Both the position numbers and the translations under genes were made by a program. DNA of 64,000 nt from JAVVHE01 sp038238915. GTDB taxonomy: Bacteria > Pseudomonadota > Alphaproteobacteria > Sphingomonadales > Sphingomonadaceae. Below, one piece after another: positions 10,101 to 18,217 of this stretch. The stretch is from assembly GCA_038238915.1 (NCBI GenBank), contig JBBSFH010000003.1, forward strand, positions 62,001 through 126,000, written 5' to 3'. The stretch's first letter is position 1. Every line of letters begins with the position of its first letter. A model generated the notes under the pieces. The model worked only from the letters and a program-made list of their open reading frames with translations. It was not told the origin of the DNA and ran no database searches.

Positions 10101-10343
10101 GCCATCCTCGCTCTTCCAAACCCCGCCCGAGGCGGCACCGACGAAGATCGTCACCGCGCCGTCGGCCTCCTGCCGCGCGGCGATGGCGGCGATCCGGCCC
10201 GACATCACTGCAGAGCCGATGTTTCGGATCCCAAGCCCAGAGATGGCGGCGGAATCGAGCGCTGGCGCGCTTGCGGGTGTACGTGCGGCGGCGGGGAGCA
10301 CGAGCGTCAACGCGGTCGCGGCAAGGAGGAGCGAGCGGGTCAT
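7116..10343 (-). CDS. Secreted Asp-box (BNR) beta-propeller protein, first copy
   Basis: A 1075-residue protein with a signal peptide of about 20 residues ending near PAAAR. Asp-box motifs recur from about residue 85 to 720 (KSEDGGTTF, SIDGGVTW, TVDGGQHW, SVDGGAHW, SHDGGSKW, TRDGGANW, STDAGVNW), predicting sortilin/VPS10-type propellers. An Ig-like module with VLPGNYTVRLT follows, then a helical C-terminal region. The protein resembles the one at 1696-4902 in length, order of motifs and phrases such as GENPPDGA / GENPPEGA, which indicates a duplication. It starts 4 bases after the LolA-like gene, so the two are probably one operon. No sialidase or other active-site residues could be assigned. 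Confidence 0.8.
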   Translation of the reverse strand: MTRSLLLAATALTLVLPAAARTPASAPALDSAAISGLGIRNIGSAVMSGRIAAIAARQEADGAVTIFVGAASGGVWKSEDGGTTFRPVFDKQPVQSIGALALDPTNPQVVWAGTGESWTRNSVSIGNGIYKSIDGGVTWTNMGLPKTERITRIAVDPRGGNTVYVCAPGPLWSDSRDRGLYKTVDGGQHWTQILTGANLSTGCSSIALDPSNPDRLIAGLWDFRRKGWTFRSGGEGPEAPSGSAMLTSVDGGAHWSAMTAANTKGLPKGPWGRIEVVFAPSKPSRVYAFVENVRSALYVSDDGGRSFEERDRSRNMVWRPFYFSRMIVDPKNADRVFKMNLRMIVSEDGGKSFADTAGGSHGDWHDIWINPTNPKMVVGGDDGGLWISHDGGSKWWKGYNLPISQFYHVSADNKDPYQVYGGLQDNSSWVADSAYPGGVTNSRWENIGNGDGMWAFSDPADPDYAYTEFQGGTIVRINRKTLEQRDIQPKGGYKEKLRFNWNTPIAQSPHEKGTIYIGSQFLFRSRDHGQTWDRISPDLTTNDPARQKQEESGGITVDNSAAEMHTTIYSVSESPKAAGTIWAGTDDGNVQLTRDGGANWRNLTANLKLPKGEWINWVEASRHDAATAYVVVDRHSFGDFAPHLFVTRDFGTTWKRLLGPSTPGVSGYAYVVREDRLDPRILFVGTEFGLFVSTDAGVNWAQFKPGNFPAVAVRDIAIQDRDDAMAIATHGRGIWIVDDIAPLRALTSARLAANAALIPAAPVQQRIGGSGGWPEGDATYAGENPPDGAVITYYQKARHVIGRMKLEVLAPDGKLVEELPASKRKGLNRVVWSMREKPPLVPPAASIAGRSTQGPRVLPGNYTVRLTKEGEVTTMPLIVGLDRRATYTIDDRRAQYAAASHVKTLYERMSALVAGINSVRAQSDAIAGKPGASAALRSQATALSTRADTLRRQLVATKEGGAITGEERLRENMDYAYGAVTSTEGRPTPYALARVDALERELKEVEDQFATLKASDAARLNTALQAAHLQPIELAAIVIDPDSATGGPAAALARGLLGTRFLGDAGDLTATGEKD

Positions 10344-10347
10344 GGCG

Positions 10348-11199
10348 TTAGCGTCCCTTCGGCTTGGATGCGTTGGCGGAGGCGTTGGTGTCGGTCGCGG
10401 GCGTTTTGCCCCCGGGCGGCAAATCCTCCTTGCGCCTCGCGCTGTCGCGCCCGCTCGGCGCGGCCGGCTGCGCGAACAGCGCGGGCGTCACCGAAGGATC
10501 GGCGCTTGCGGACGCGATAATGACCTGCTGCCGCTGGTTGGGCTGCCCCTGCGTCCAGCTATCGACCGACATCGGGAAATAGACGCCGCCCACCTTCTCG
10601 TAATCGCCGAGCTCGTATTGCGTCACCTGCAGCGTGCCACGCACGCGGCGAGTCTCGGTCTCGCCGATCTCCAGAAACGTGTCGGGATCGAGCAAATAGA
10701 CGAATTCGTCGCCGTCCTTCTGCGCGACACGCAGCTTGTAGGCCAGCGTGCCATCGAAATCCTCCCGGCCAAGATAGGTAACCGTCGATCCATCGCGCCG
10801 CGACGAGAGGAGCGGCCCGTCGAGCGAGGCCTGATCGGCGAGCGCGCGCGCCTCGTCCCCGCTCATCCGCTCGGGATCCTTGCGTCCCTCGAACGGGTTG
10901 ATCCGCCAGCCGCCCGTCCCGTCGTAGGCCTGCACCAACGTCAGTCCCTGGAGCGCGGCATCGATCCGAAGCGTTCCACCCGCACCAGTGCGCGCCCGCG
11001 TTTCCCGGTAGGTCAGCTGAAAATCGCCCGGGAACACCATTTTGCCCTCGAACCGCACGCCGTGGAGCGCCGCCAGCCGATCGGCACCCCCGCGGGCCGC
11101 GAGGTTCCTAGCCACGAGATCGGTGGCGGTCGGGGGCGGAGGTGCGGCAGCGAGCAAACCCAAACCCAGCCATACCGAGCACAATGAAAGGTTCCGCAT
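10348..11199 (-). CDS. LolA-like periplasmic lipoprotein-sorting family protein
   Basis: A 283-residue protein. The ATG at 11199 is preceded by GGGAGG seven bases away, which decides the start over longer frames. A signal peptide spans residues 1-19. The rest resembles the LolA/LppX-type half-barrel family: TATDLVARNLAARGG near the N-terminus, then FEGKMVFPG, YLLDPDTFLEIGETETRR and YFPMSVDSW. The C-terminal tail is rich in Ser, Asn and Lys. Members bind lipids or lipoproteins in the periplasm, but these stand-alone versions are mostly uncharacterised. It heads the group with the two propellers and the TonB receptor, which suggests an accessory envelope role in that group. Confidence 0.7.
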   Translation of the reverse strand: MRNLSLCSVWLGLGLLAAAPPPPTATDLVARNLAARGGADRLAALHGVRFEGKMVFPGDFQLTYRETRARTGAGGTLRIDAALQGLTLVQAYDGTGGWRINPFEGRKDPERMSGDEARALADQASLDGPLLSSRRDGSTVTYLGREDFDGTLAYKLRVAQKDGDEFVYLLDPDTFLEIGETETRRVRGTLQVTQYELGDYEKVGGVYFPMSVDSWTQGQPNQRQQVIIASASADPSVTPALFAQPAAPSGRDSARRKEDLPPGGKTPATDTNASANASKPKGR

Positions 11200-11233
11200 T
11201 CTGTCCTCCCTGCCGGGTCGCCTCCCGGATTGA

Positions 11234-11431
11234 TTATTTCCATGCCGGCAAGGCGTAACACCGGTCAGATTTTGATACCATGAAGGGCACTTCATTCCGC
11301 CCGTCAATATGCCCGACGAGTTGCACGCTGGCCATCGGTGCAAGGTGACATCCTGCGAGATTGAAAAATTTGTGCGGAGCCGACCCGCCTCGATCGAAGT
11401 CGTTCGGATAACTCTCGCACGCATCCTCCAT
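11234..11431 (-). CDS. Possible small protein of 65 residues, unknown
   Basis: An open frame from an ATG at 11431 lies between der and the LolA-like gene on the same strand. A G-rich stretch (GGCGGGCGG) precedes the ATG. The peptide has three cysteines and reads like a folded small protein (YPNDF, FFNLAGCHLAPMASVQLVGH), but its third-position GC is lower than in the neighbouring genes. I do not recognise a family. It may be non-coding. Confidence 0.25.
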   Translation of the reverse strand: MEDACESYPNDFDRGGSAPHKFFNLAGCHLAPMASVQLVGHIDGRNEVPFMVSKSDRCYALPAWK

Positions 11432-11482
11432 CACCCGCCCGCCTGCCGACTTGGTCGCCGCGAATAAGGACTTGCGGCGCTG

Positions 11483-12829
11483 CTAATCGAACGGATTGCT
11501 GCGCCCCCGGAAGTTGAGGCGCACGGGCACGCCCTCGAACCCCAGATCGTCGCGGAGCGAATTGACGAGGTAGCGCCGGTAGCTTTCGGGCAGTTCGTCC
11601 ACCCGATTGCCGAAGACCACGAAGGTCGGCGGGCGCGTGTTCGCCTGCGTGATGTAGCGCAGCTTGATCCGCCTGCCGCCCGGCGAGGGCGGAGGATTGC
11701 GCTCGGATGCCGCCTCGAACCAGCGATTGAGTGCAGATGTGCTCACCCGCCTCGACCATGCATCGCGCGCCTCGAACGCGGCATCCATCAGCGTGTCGAG
11801 CCCCTTGCCGGTCGCCCCCGAGATCGCCAGCAGTGGCACGCCCTTGATCTGCGCCAGCCCTTCGTCGAGCGCACGGCGCACCCCCTGGAACAGCGCGGAC
11901 TGGCCCACCGCCACGTCCCATTTGTTGAGCGCAACGATGAATGCGCGGCCCTCGTCCAGCACCTGATCGGCGATGCGCAAGTCCTGCCCCTCAAGCCCTA
12001 GCGTCGCATCGAGCAGCAGCACCACCACTTCGGCGAAATCGATCGCCCGGCGCGCGTCGGCGGCCGAGAGCTTCTCCAGCTTTTCCACCACCTTGGCGCG
12101 CTTCCTGAGGCCCGCAGTGTCGATCAGGCGGACTGGCTTGTCCTTCCATTCCCATTCGATGGCGATGCTGTCGCGCGTGATCCCGGCTTCGGGACCGGTG
12201 ACCAGCCGTTCGCTGCCGACCAGCCGGTTGATCAGCGTGGACTTGCCCGCATTCGGCCGACCAACGATCGCGAGCTTGAGCGGGCCGATCTCGTCTTCCA
12301 CTTCGCCCGCGGCCGCCGCTTCGGCGGCTGCCTTGTCGATGAAAGGTGCGAGCGCATCAAACAGATCGGCCAGCCCCTCACCATGCTCGGCCGAAATCGC
12401 AACGGGTTCGCCCAGCCCCAGCTCGAACGCTTCCATCATCCCCGCGTCCCCCGCGCGCCCCTCCATCTTGTTCGCCACCAGCACCACGGGCGTTTTCCCC
12501 GCGCGCAGCCACTGCGCGAAATGGCGGTCGATCGGGGTCAAGCCGATGCGCGCGTCGATTACCAGCAGCGCCACTGCCGCATCGCCGAGCGCGGCCTCGG
12601 TCTGGAAGCGCATCCGGCCCGAGAGCGCGCCCTCGTCGGCTTCCTCGAGCCCGGCGGTATCGATCGCCGTGAAATCGAGATCGTACAGCTTCGCCTCGCC
12701 CTCGCGCCGATCGCGTGTGACGCCGGGCTGATCATCGACCAGCGCGAGGCGACGGCCGACAAGCCGGTTGAACAGCGTGGATTTGCCGACATTGGGACGG
12801 CCGACGATGGCGACTTTGGGGAGGATCAT
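11483..12829 (-). CDS. der: Ribosome-assembly GTPase Der (EngA)
   Basis: A 448-residue tandem GTPase needed for 50S subunit maturation. The first P-loop GRPNVGKS is at residues 10-17, with DTAG at 57-60 and NKME at 120-123. The second P-loop GRPNAGKS is at 190-197, with a second DTAG and NKWD further on. The C-terminal KH-like domain contains the family signature YITQANTRPPTFVVF. The length is normal for alphaproteobacteria. It lies 96 bases downstream of bamB on the same strand, the usual bamB-der neighbourhood. Confidence 0.97.
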   Translation of the reverse strand: MILPKVAIVGRPNVGKSTLFNRLVGRRLALVDDQPGVTRDRREGEAKLYDLDFTAIDTAGLEEADEGALSGRMRFQTEAALGDAAVALLVIDARIGLTPIDRHFAQWLRAGKTPVVLVANKMEGRAGDAGMMEAFELGLGEPVAISAEHGEGLADLFDALAPFIDKAAAEAAAAGEVEDEIGPLKLAIVGRPNAGKSTLINRLVGSERLVTGPEAGITRDSIAIEWEWKDKPVRLIDTAGLRKRAKVVEKLEKLSAADARRAIDFAEVVVLLLDATLGLEGQDLRIADQVLDEGRAFIVALNKWDVAVGQSALFQGVRRALDEGLAQIKGVPLLAISGATGKGLDTLMDAAFEARDAWSRRVSTSALNRWFEAASERNPPPSPGGRRIKLRYITQANTRPPTFVVFGNRVDELPESYRRYLVNSLRDDLGFEGVPVRLNFRGRSNPFD

Positions 12830-12925
12830 TCGATCGCCTTAGCACGTCTGCCAGCATCCATACGCCCACTGGGCCTTTCAGCCGTGCCTAGTTGCCACTT
12901 TGCCCATCGAAACGCCCCGGCAAGT

Positions 12926-14308
12926 TCAGCCGCCCGCCTTCGCCGCTCCGCCCTGGAACGCCACCAGCCGCCCCTTGTCGGTCAACACGAACACCATGCC
13001 GGAGGCGATCACCGGCGGCAGGTAGGTCGGACCCGGCAGCGGCCAGGTATCGCCCAATTGCCCGTTGGCGGGGTTCACCCAGCCGAGCCGCCCGTGGCTG
13101 CCCGTCACCCACAGACGATCGGACGCGAGCACCGGACCGTACCAGCGGATGTCCCCCACCTTCTTCTTCGCCTTGCGGAACTCTGGCAGCGTATGCACCC
13201 AGCGGATCTTGCCCTCCGCACGCGTCAGCGCGACGAGCTCGCCCTTGAGCGTGAGCGCGAACACCCAGTCGCCCGCCACCCAGGGCATCGAAAGCCCGGC
13301 GAAATTGCGCTCCCATACGCGGGTGCCGGTGGTGAGTTCGAGCGCGACCATGCGCCCGCCGTGGCCGATCGCGAACACGCGGTCGCGGTCAATCACAGGG
13401 GAGGCGTCGATGTCCGCGATGCTGTCGATCGCGGTCGAGCGGCCGGTGCGCGAGAGCGCATCCTGCCAGACGGTGCGGCCGTTTGCCGACAGGAACGCGG
13501 TCAGTTCGCCGCTCGAAAAGCCCGCAACGATCGTGGTTCCGGCAACCGCCGGGGTGGCGACGCCGAGCAGGCCTGCCTGTTCGATCGTGCCCGTCACGTC
13601 CCAAGCCTTGGCCCCGGTCGTGAGATTGAGTGCGAAGATCTGATTGTCCTGGCTGATAACGTATAATCGTTCGCCCGAGATTGCGGGCGAGCCGCGAAGC
13701 GGTGCGCCGACATCGGTGCGCCACAGCGGCTTTCCGGTATCTGCGGCAAACGCCATCACCACGCCGTAGCCGCTGGTGGAGTAGACCGCGTGCGCATCCG
13801 CGCTCACGCCGCCACCGAACGCGACTGCCTTCGAAGTGCGCTCGCGCACGATCCTCCGTTCCCACAGCATGCCGCCGCCTCGCATATCGAATGCGCGGAT
13901 GTTGGCCATCGTATCGATCGTGTAGACACGCCCCCCCGCGACCACCGGTGCCGAGGCGAGGCGGCGCGTCATGCTGCTGCCCGCGCCGATCGAGGCTTCC
14001 CAGGCCTTGGTCAGCGCCGGCCCGAGTTCCAGGTTACCGGGTGCTTTGTCCGCTGTGACGCCCGGCTGGCCCCAATCGGCATTGGGTTGCGAGGGCGGCA
14101 GCGTGATCGGTGTATCGGCGAGCGCGGGATCGGCTTCGGTCTTGGTGTCGAGTGCCAGGACCGGCAGCCGCTCGCCGATCGTGGGTGTCTTCTTGCCGTG
14201 GTGGTGGCCGTGGCGGCCAGCATGATCGGGCCGATCGGCGGTGTGATGACACGCACCAAGCGCGAGCAGCGCCAGCAGCATAAGGCGGGGCAGGGGGGTC
14301 CGCATCAT
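12926..14308 (-). CDS. bamB: Outer-membrane assembly lipoprotein BamB
   Basis: A 460-residue protein with a lipoprotein signal (LLALLALGAC, lipobox LGAC with the cysteine near residue 19). Repeated PQQ/WD-like propeller blades follow, such as GGRVYTIDTMANIRAFD and LYVISQDNQIFALN. BamB helps BamA fold beta-barrel proteins. A His-rich stretch follows the lipobox (HHTADRPDHAGRHGHHH), which is unusual and might bind metal. The ATG at 14308 overlaps the stop of the upstream TPR gene as ATGA, so translation is coupled. The bamB-der order supports the assignment. Confidence 0.93.
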   Translation of the reverse strand: MMRTPLPRLMLLALLALGACHHTADRPDHAGRHGHHHGKKTPTIGERLPVLALDTKTEADPALADTPITLPPSQPNADWGQPGVTADKAPGNLELGPALTKAWEASIGAGSSMTRRLASAPVVAGGRVYTIDTMANIRAFDMRGGGMLWERRIVRERTSKAVAFGGGVSADAHAVYSTSGYGVVMAFAADTGKPLWRTDVGAPLRGSPAISGERLYVISQDNQIFALNLTTGAKAWDVTGTIEQAGLLGVATPAVAGTTIVAGFSSGELTAFLSANGRTVWQDALSRTGRSTAIDSIADIDASPVIDRDRVFAIGHGGRMVALELTTGTRVWERNFAGLSMPWVAGDWVFALTLKGELVALTRAEGKIRWVHTLPEFRKAKKKVGDIRWYGPVLASDRLWVTGSHGRLGWVNPANGQLGDTWPLPGPTYLPPVIASGMVFVLTDKGRLVAFQGGAAKAGG

Positions 14309-15012
14309 CGCGCGAGCGCCTTGCCAGCCGCAACCGCGACCGGACCCGGCATCGCCGCAGACAATTGCTGCGCGCGGCCGCGAATCGAGACGGGTACGCT
14401 CTCGTCCTTTGCAAGAGCATCGAACAACGGCTTGGCAAGCGTGCTTTCTCCCGCCTTCAGATGCGCGAGCGCAGTCAGTTCGCCCGCACTTCCGAACCAG
14501 GGGTTGCCCGGCAACGCCATCGGCTTCAGCCGCGCGATTACTGTCACGGGAGGCAAGTGATCAAATTCGATCTGCGTCGCCTTGATCAGCGCGAGATCGC
14601 GGAACGGCTTGGCGATCTCGTCATTGGCGGCAATCTGATTGTAAAGCGTGGCGGCGAGTTTGAGATCGCCGCCCGTCGCCGCTGCTCCAGCGCGCTGGAG
14701 CAGCGCCAGTGCGCGATAGCCGGGTTCGGGGGCATGTTCGAGTGTGGTTAGCGTCGCCTGCGCTTTGGCGGCTGCGGTGGGCCCGCCGCGCAATTGGCCG
14801 AGCGCCTCGGTAAAACGCTGCGCGCGCGCATCCGCCTGAGCCTCTTGCAGCCCGCGCCAGTATAACAGCCCCGCCACCGCGATCAGCAGCGCGCCGATCC
14901 CGAGCAATAGCCAGCGGCCATAGCGCGCCCACAATGTTCCCAGCTTCTCGCGGCGATATTCCTCGTCCACCTCGCGGATGAACGCATCGCCGGTTTCGTT
15001 TGTGTTCGCCAA
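14305..15012 (-). CDS. YfgM-like membrane-anchored tetratricopeptide protein
   Basis: A 235-residue protein with a short cytoplasmic N-terminus (AFIREVDEEYRREKLG), one transmembrane helix at about residues 33-52 (LLLGIGALLIAVAGLLYW) and a periplasmic region rich in helical TPR-like repeats. This is the YfgM/DUF2133 layout. YfgM acts with periplasmic chaperones and the SecYEG translocon and is typically encoded directly before bamB, as here. The start is TTG at 15012. Its stop overlaps the bamB start. Confidence 0.88.
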   Translation of the reverse strand: MANTNETGDAFIREVDEEYRREKLGTLWARYGRWLLLGIGALLIAVAGLLYWRGLQEAQADARAQRFTEALGQLRGGPTAAAKAQATLTTLEHAPEPGYRALALLQRAGAAATGGDLKLAATLYNQIAANDEIAKPFRDLALIKATQIEFDHLPPVTVIARLKPMALPGNPWFGSAGELTALAHLKAGESTLAKPLFDALAKDESVPVSIRGRAQQLSAAMPGPVAVAAGKALAR

Positions 15013-15115
15013 GGCCTGCTCGCTTCATTGGGGCGTTCGCGCGGGGCGCGGTGCCATCAGGATAGGCGTTTAACCGGCTCGCTGGCTTCCGCAAGCTGAA
15101 CGGCCTGCGAGGTAT

Positions 15116-15649
15116 TTACGCGAGCGCCGTCCGGTGCGCCTGCGCGAGCATGGCATAGCCGAGAGCGGCGACGCGGTTGCCAGCCTGTTGGTCCGGGGTG
15201 AGCAGGCGCAGCAGCGTCGCGGGTCGTCCCGCCCACAGCTCTCCGGCGGGGATACGCTTGCCCGGCGTCAACATCGCGCCCGCGGCGAGCATCGCGCCTG
15301 TTTCGATCACGCAGCCATCCATCACGATCGCACCCATGCCGACGAACGCGTCATCGTGGAGCGTGCAGCCGTGGACGATGGCAAGATGGCCGATCAGGCA
15401 CTCCTCGCCGATGATGGTGGGGAAGCCCGTGCCGCCGCCGCGACCGCTATCGACATGGACGATGCTGCCATCCTGAATATTCGAGCGCGCACCAACGACG
15501 ATGCCGTTCAGATCGCCCCGCAGCACGCAATTATACCAGACAGACGCGCCCGCACCGATTTCGACATCGCCGATGATCTGCGCGCCGGGCGCAACGAAGG
15601 CATCGGGCGCGAGGCGGGGGGCTTGGCCGTTGAATGCGTGGAGCGTCAC
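15116..15649 (-). CDS. Gamma-class carbonic anhydrase family protein
   Basis: A 177-residue left-handed beta-helix (hexapeptide repeat) protein. Histidines at 65 (IVHVD), 88 (IGHLA) and 93 (VHGC) match the three zinc ligands of the gamma carbonic anhydrase family. RGDLNGI (about residues 44-50) is the conserved early segment. The GTG at 15649 overlaps the argC stop (GTGA), which fixes the start and indicates coupling. Whether it hydrates CO2 is uncertain, because many members of this YrdA/PaaY-like branch have weak or no measured activity. Confidence 0.9.
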   Translation of the reverse strand: MTLHAFNGQAPRLAPDAFVAPGAQIIGDVEIGAGASVWYNCVLRGDLNGIVVGARSNIQDGSIVHVDSGRGGGTGFPTIIGEECLIGHLAIVHGCTLHDDAFVGMGAIVMDGCVIETGAMLAAGAMLTPGKRIPAGELWAGRPATLLRLLTPDQQAGNRVAALGYAMLAQAHRTALA

Positions 15650-16692
15650 GGGAATAGCGCGACCTGTTCGAGGCCCATCGTCTCGGGCAGGCCCGCCATC
15701 AGGTTCATGTTCTGGATCGCCTGACCGGACGATCCCTTCACAAGGTTGTCGATCGCGCTGATGAGGATCGCGCGGCCGGGCACGCGATCGGCGAACACAT
15801 TCAGCACGCAGTGGTTGGAGCCGCGCACCATGCGGGTAGAGGGGGCGACGCCTTCGGGGAGGATGTGGACAAACGGCGCGCGCCGATAGCAATCCTTCAG
15901 CAAGGCGCGCAGTTCGCTTGCTGGCGGCGCGGGCGATCTTAGCCCCCGATGCTCCACAATGATGGTCACGAGTTCCCCTCGCGTCATGGGGACAAGGTGG
16001 GGGGTGAAGCTTACAGTCGCCGGCGTTCCGGCTACGCTGGACAGGATCTGCTCGATCTCGGGCATATGGCGGTGGTGGCCGACCGCGTAGGCGGCCGCGC
16101 TCTCGCCGAGTTCGGCGAACAGATTGGCCTCCTTTGTCGACCTGCCCGCTCCGGACACGCCCGATAGCGCAGTGATCGTGACGCGCGCGGTGTCGATGAA
16201 ATCGGCGACGGGCAGCAATGCGAGCAGGGCGGCGGTCGGGTAGCACCCGGGGCAGGCGACGAGGCGCGCGTCTGGCAGCGCATCGCTCGCCATCTCGGTC
16301 AGGCCGTAGACGGCCTCGTCGAGCAACGCCGGAGCCGGGTGGGTTAGCCCATACCAATGCTCATAAACTTTCGCGTCTGAGAGTCGGAAGTCGGCGGAGA
16401 GGTCGATGATGCGCGGGCCGTGTATCTGGCTCAGCAGCGTTGCCGACGCGCCGTGGGGCAGGCAGCCAAAGACGAAATCGATACCGGACCAGTCGACCGC
16501 GTCCGCCGCTACGATCGGAGGCAGCGTGTAGGGGGCGAAGTGGGGCCACACATCGGCCATGCTCGCCCCGGCGCGCGCGCCCGCGGCGAGCGCCACAATC
16601 TCGATCATAGGATGGCCGATTGCCAAGCGCACGAGGTCTGCGCCCGTATAGCCGGACGCGCCAAGGACGGCGATGCGGAGCTTGTCTGCCAT
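15646..16692 (-). CDS. argC: N-acetyl-gamma-glutamyl-phosphate reductase
   Basis: A 348-residue enzyme of arginine synthesis that reduces N-acetylglutamyl phosphate to the semialdehyde with NADPH. The nucleotide motif GASGYTGADL lies at residues 11-20. The catalytic cysteine is C150 in ACPGCYPTA. The length fits the longer (type 1) ArgC class. It is divergent from lpd across 84 bases, and its stop overlaps the start of the gamma carbonic anhydrase gene. No other arg gene is in the window. Confidence 0.96.
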   Translation of the reverse strand: MADKLRIAVLGASGYTGADLVRLAIGHPMIEIVALAAGARAGASMADVWPHFAPYTLPPIVAADAVDWSGIDFVFGCLPHGASATLLSQIHGPRIIDLSADFRLSDAKVYEHWYGLTHPAPALLDEAVYGLTEMASDALPDARLVACPGCYPTAALLALLPVADFIDTARVTITALSGVSGAGRSTKEANLFAELGESAAAYAVGHHRHMPEIEQILSSVAGTPATVSFTPHLVPMTRGELVTIIVEHRGLRSPAPPASELRALLKDCYRRAPFVHILPEGVAPSTRMVRGSNHCVLNVFADRVPGRAILISAIDNLVKGSSGQAIQNMNLMAGLPETMGLEQVALFP

Positions 16693-16776
16693 GCGCGCTA
16701 TCCGCCGGTCGCACGCTCGCGTGTCAAGGCGCGTTGCCGTGGAGCGCGCAGGCGATTAGCTCGGGAGGCGCATCCC

Positions 16777-18186
16777 GTGGAGACAACGCCCGTGGCCGAA
16801 CAATATGATCTTGCAATCCTCGGCTCGGGCCCCGGCGGCTATGTGGCGGCGATCCGCGCCAGCCAGCTCGGCATGAAAGTCGTTATTGTAGAACGCGAGC
16901 TTCTGGGTGGTATCTGTTTGAATTGGGGATGTATTCCTACGAAGGCGCTGCTGCGCACCGCCGAGATCAACCATTATCTCACGCACGCTTCGGCCTATGG
17001 CCTGAAGGCCGAGGGGGTGAGTGTCGATCTGCCTGCGATCGTGAAGCGTTCGCGCGGGGTGGCGAAGCAATTGAACCAGGGCGTCACCTTCCTGATGAAG
17101 AAGCACAAGATTGAGGTGGTGCTAGGCGATGGGATGCTGACTGGCGCAACCACGCTTTCGGTGAAGACCAGGGACGGGGTGCGCGAGCTTGCGGCGAAGA
17201 ACGTGATCGTCGCAACGGGTGCGCGCGCGCGCGAACTGCCGCATCTGAAGGCGGACGGGGACAGAATCTGGACCTATCGCCATGCGATGGTGCCCGAAGT
17301 GATCCCGGCCAAGCTGCTGGTGATCGGATCGGGCGCGATCGGCATCGAGTTCGCCAGCTTCTTCAGCGATCTGGGGAGCAAGGTCACCGTGGTGGAGATG
17401 CTCGATCGTGTGCTCCCGGTGGAGGATGCGGACATCAGCGGCTTCATGGGGAAGGCGCTCGCCAAACAGGGGATGACAATCCTGACGGGGGCTTCGGTGG
17501 AGGCGCTGACGCCCGAGGGCGAGGGCGTTCGCGCGAGGATCAAGGCGGGGGACAAGGCCACCGACGAGATGTTCGACCGCGTGATCCTCGCGATCGGCAT
17601 TGCGCCCAACAGCGAGAATATCGGGCTGGAGGCTTTGGGCGTGCAGACCGAGCGCGGCCATATCCTGACCGACCCTTTCGGCCGCACCAACGTGCCCGGC
17701 CTCTGGGCAATCGGCGACGTTTGCGGGCCGCCGTGGCTCGCGCACAAGGCGAGTCATGAGGGCGTCGTCGCGGTAGAGGCCATCGCCGACGCCGCGCGCG
17801 CGCACCCGATGGACAAGGGGAACATCCCGGGCTGCACCTACTCGCGGCCGCAGGTGGCGAGCGTGGGGCTGACTGAGGCAGCCGCGATCGCGGCGGGGCA
17901 CAAGGTGAAGGTCGGTCGCTTCCCGTTCATCGGCAACGGCAAGGCGATTGCGTTGGGTGAGGCCGAGGGGCTGGTGAAGACGGTGTTCGATGCCGAAACC
18001 GGCGCACTGCTCGGCGCGCACATGGTGGGCGCGGAAGTGACCGAACTGATCCAGGGCTATGCGATCGCGCGGCAGCTCGAGACCACCGAGGAACAGTTGA
18101 TGCAAACCATCTTCCCGCACCCGACGCTGAGCGAAATGATGCATGAGAGTGTGCTGGACGCTTATGGGCGGGCGCTGCATATTTGA
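16777..18186 (+). CDS. lpdA: Dihydrolipoyl dehydrogenase (E3)
   Basis: A 469-residue flavoprotein that reoxidises dihydrolipoyl groups of 2-oxoacid dehydrogenase complexes. The FAD motif GSGPGGYVAA is near residues 16-25. The redox disulfide is C47-C52 in GGICLNWGC. The NAD motif GSGAIGIEF lies near the middle, and the C-terminal HPTLSE carries the catalytic His-Glu pair. The start is the GTG at 16777, preceded by GGGAGG eight bases upstream. LipA is encoded about 1 kb away on the opposite strand, a meaningful pairing because LipA makes the cofactor that Lpd reoxidises. Confidence 0.96.
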   Translation: METTPVAEQYDLAILGSGPGGYVAAIRASQLGMKVVIVERELLGGICLNWGCIPTKALLRTAEINHYLTHASAYGLKAEGVSVDLPAIVKRSRGVAKQLNQGVTFLMKKHKIEVVLGDGMLTGATTLSVKTRDGVRELAAKNVIVATGARARELPHLKADGDRIWTYRHAMVPEVIPAKLLVIGSGAIGIEFASFFSDLGSKVTVVEMLDRVLPVEDADISGFMGKALAKQGMTILTGASVEALTPEGEGVRARIKAGDKATDEMFDRVILAIGIAPNSENIGLEALGVQTERGHILTDPFGRTNVPGLWAIGDVCGPPWLAHKASHEGVVAVEAIADAARAHPMDKGNIPGCTYSRPQVASVGLTEAAAIAAGHKVKVGRFPFIGNGKAIALGEAEGLVKTVFDAETGALLGAHMVGAEVTELIQGYAIARQLETTEEQLMQTIFPHPTLSEMMHESVLDAYGRALHI

Positions 18187-18217
18187 CGTCCGGACGATCT
18201 GGACAGTCGAGTTGGCA

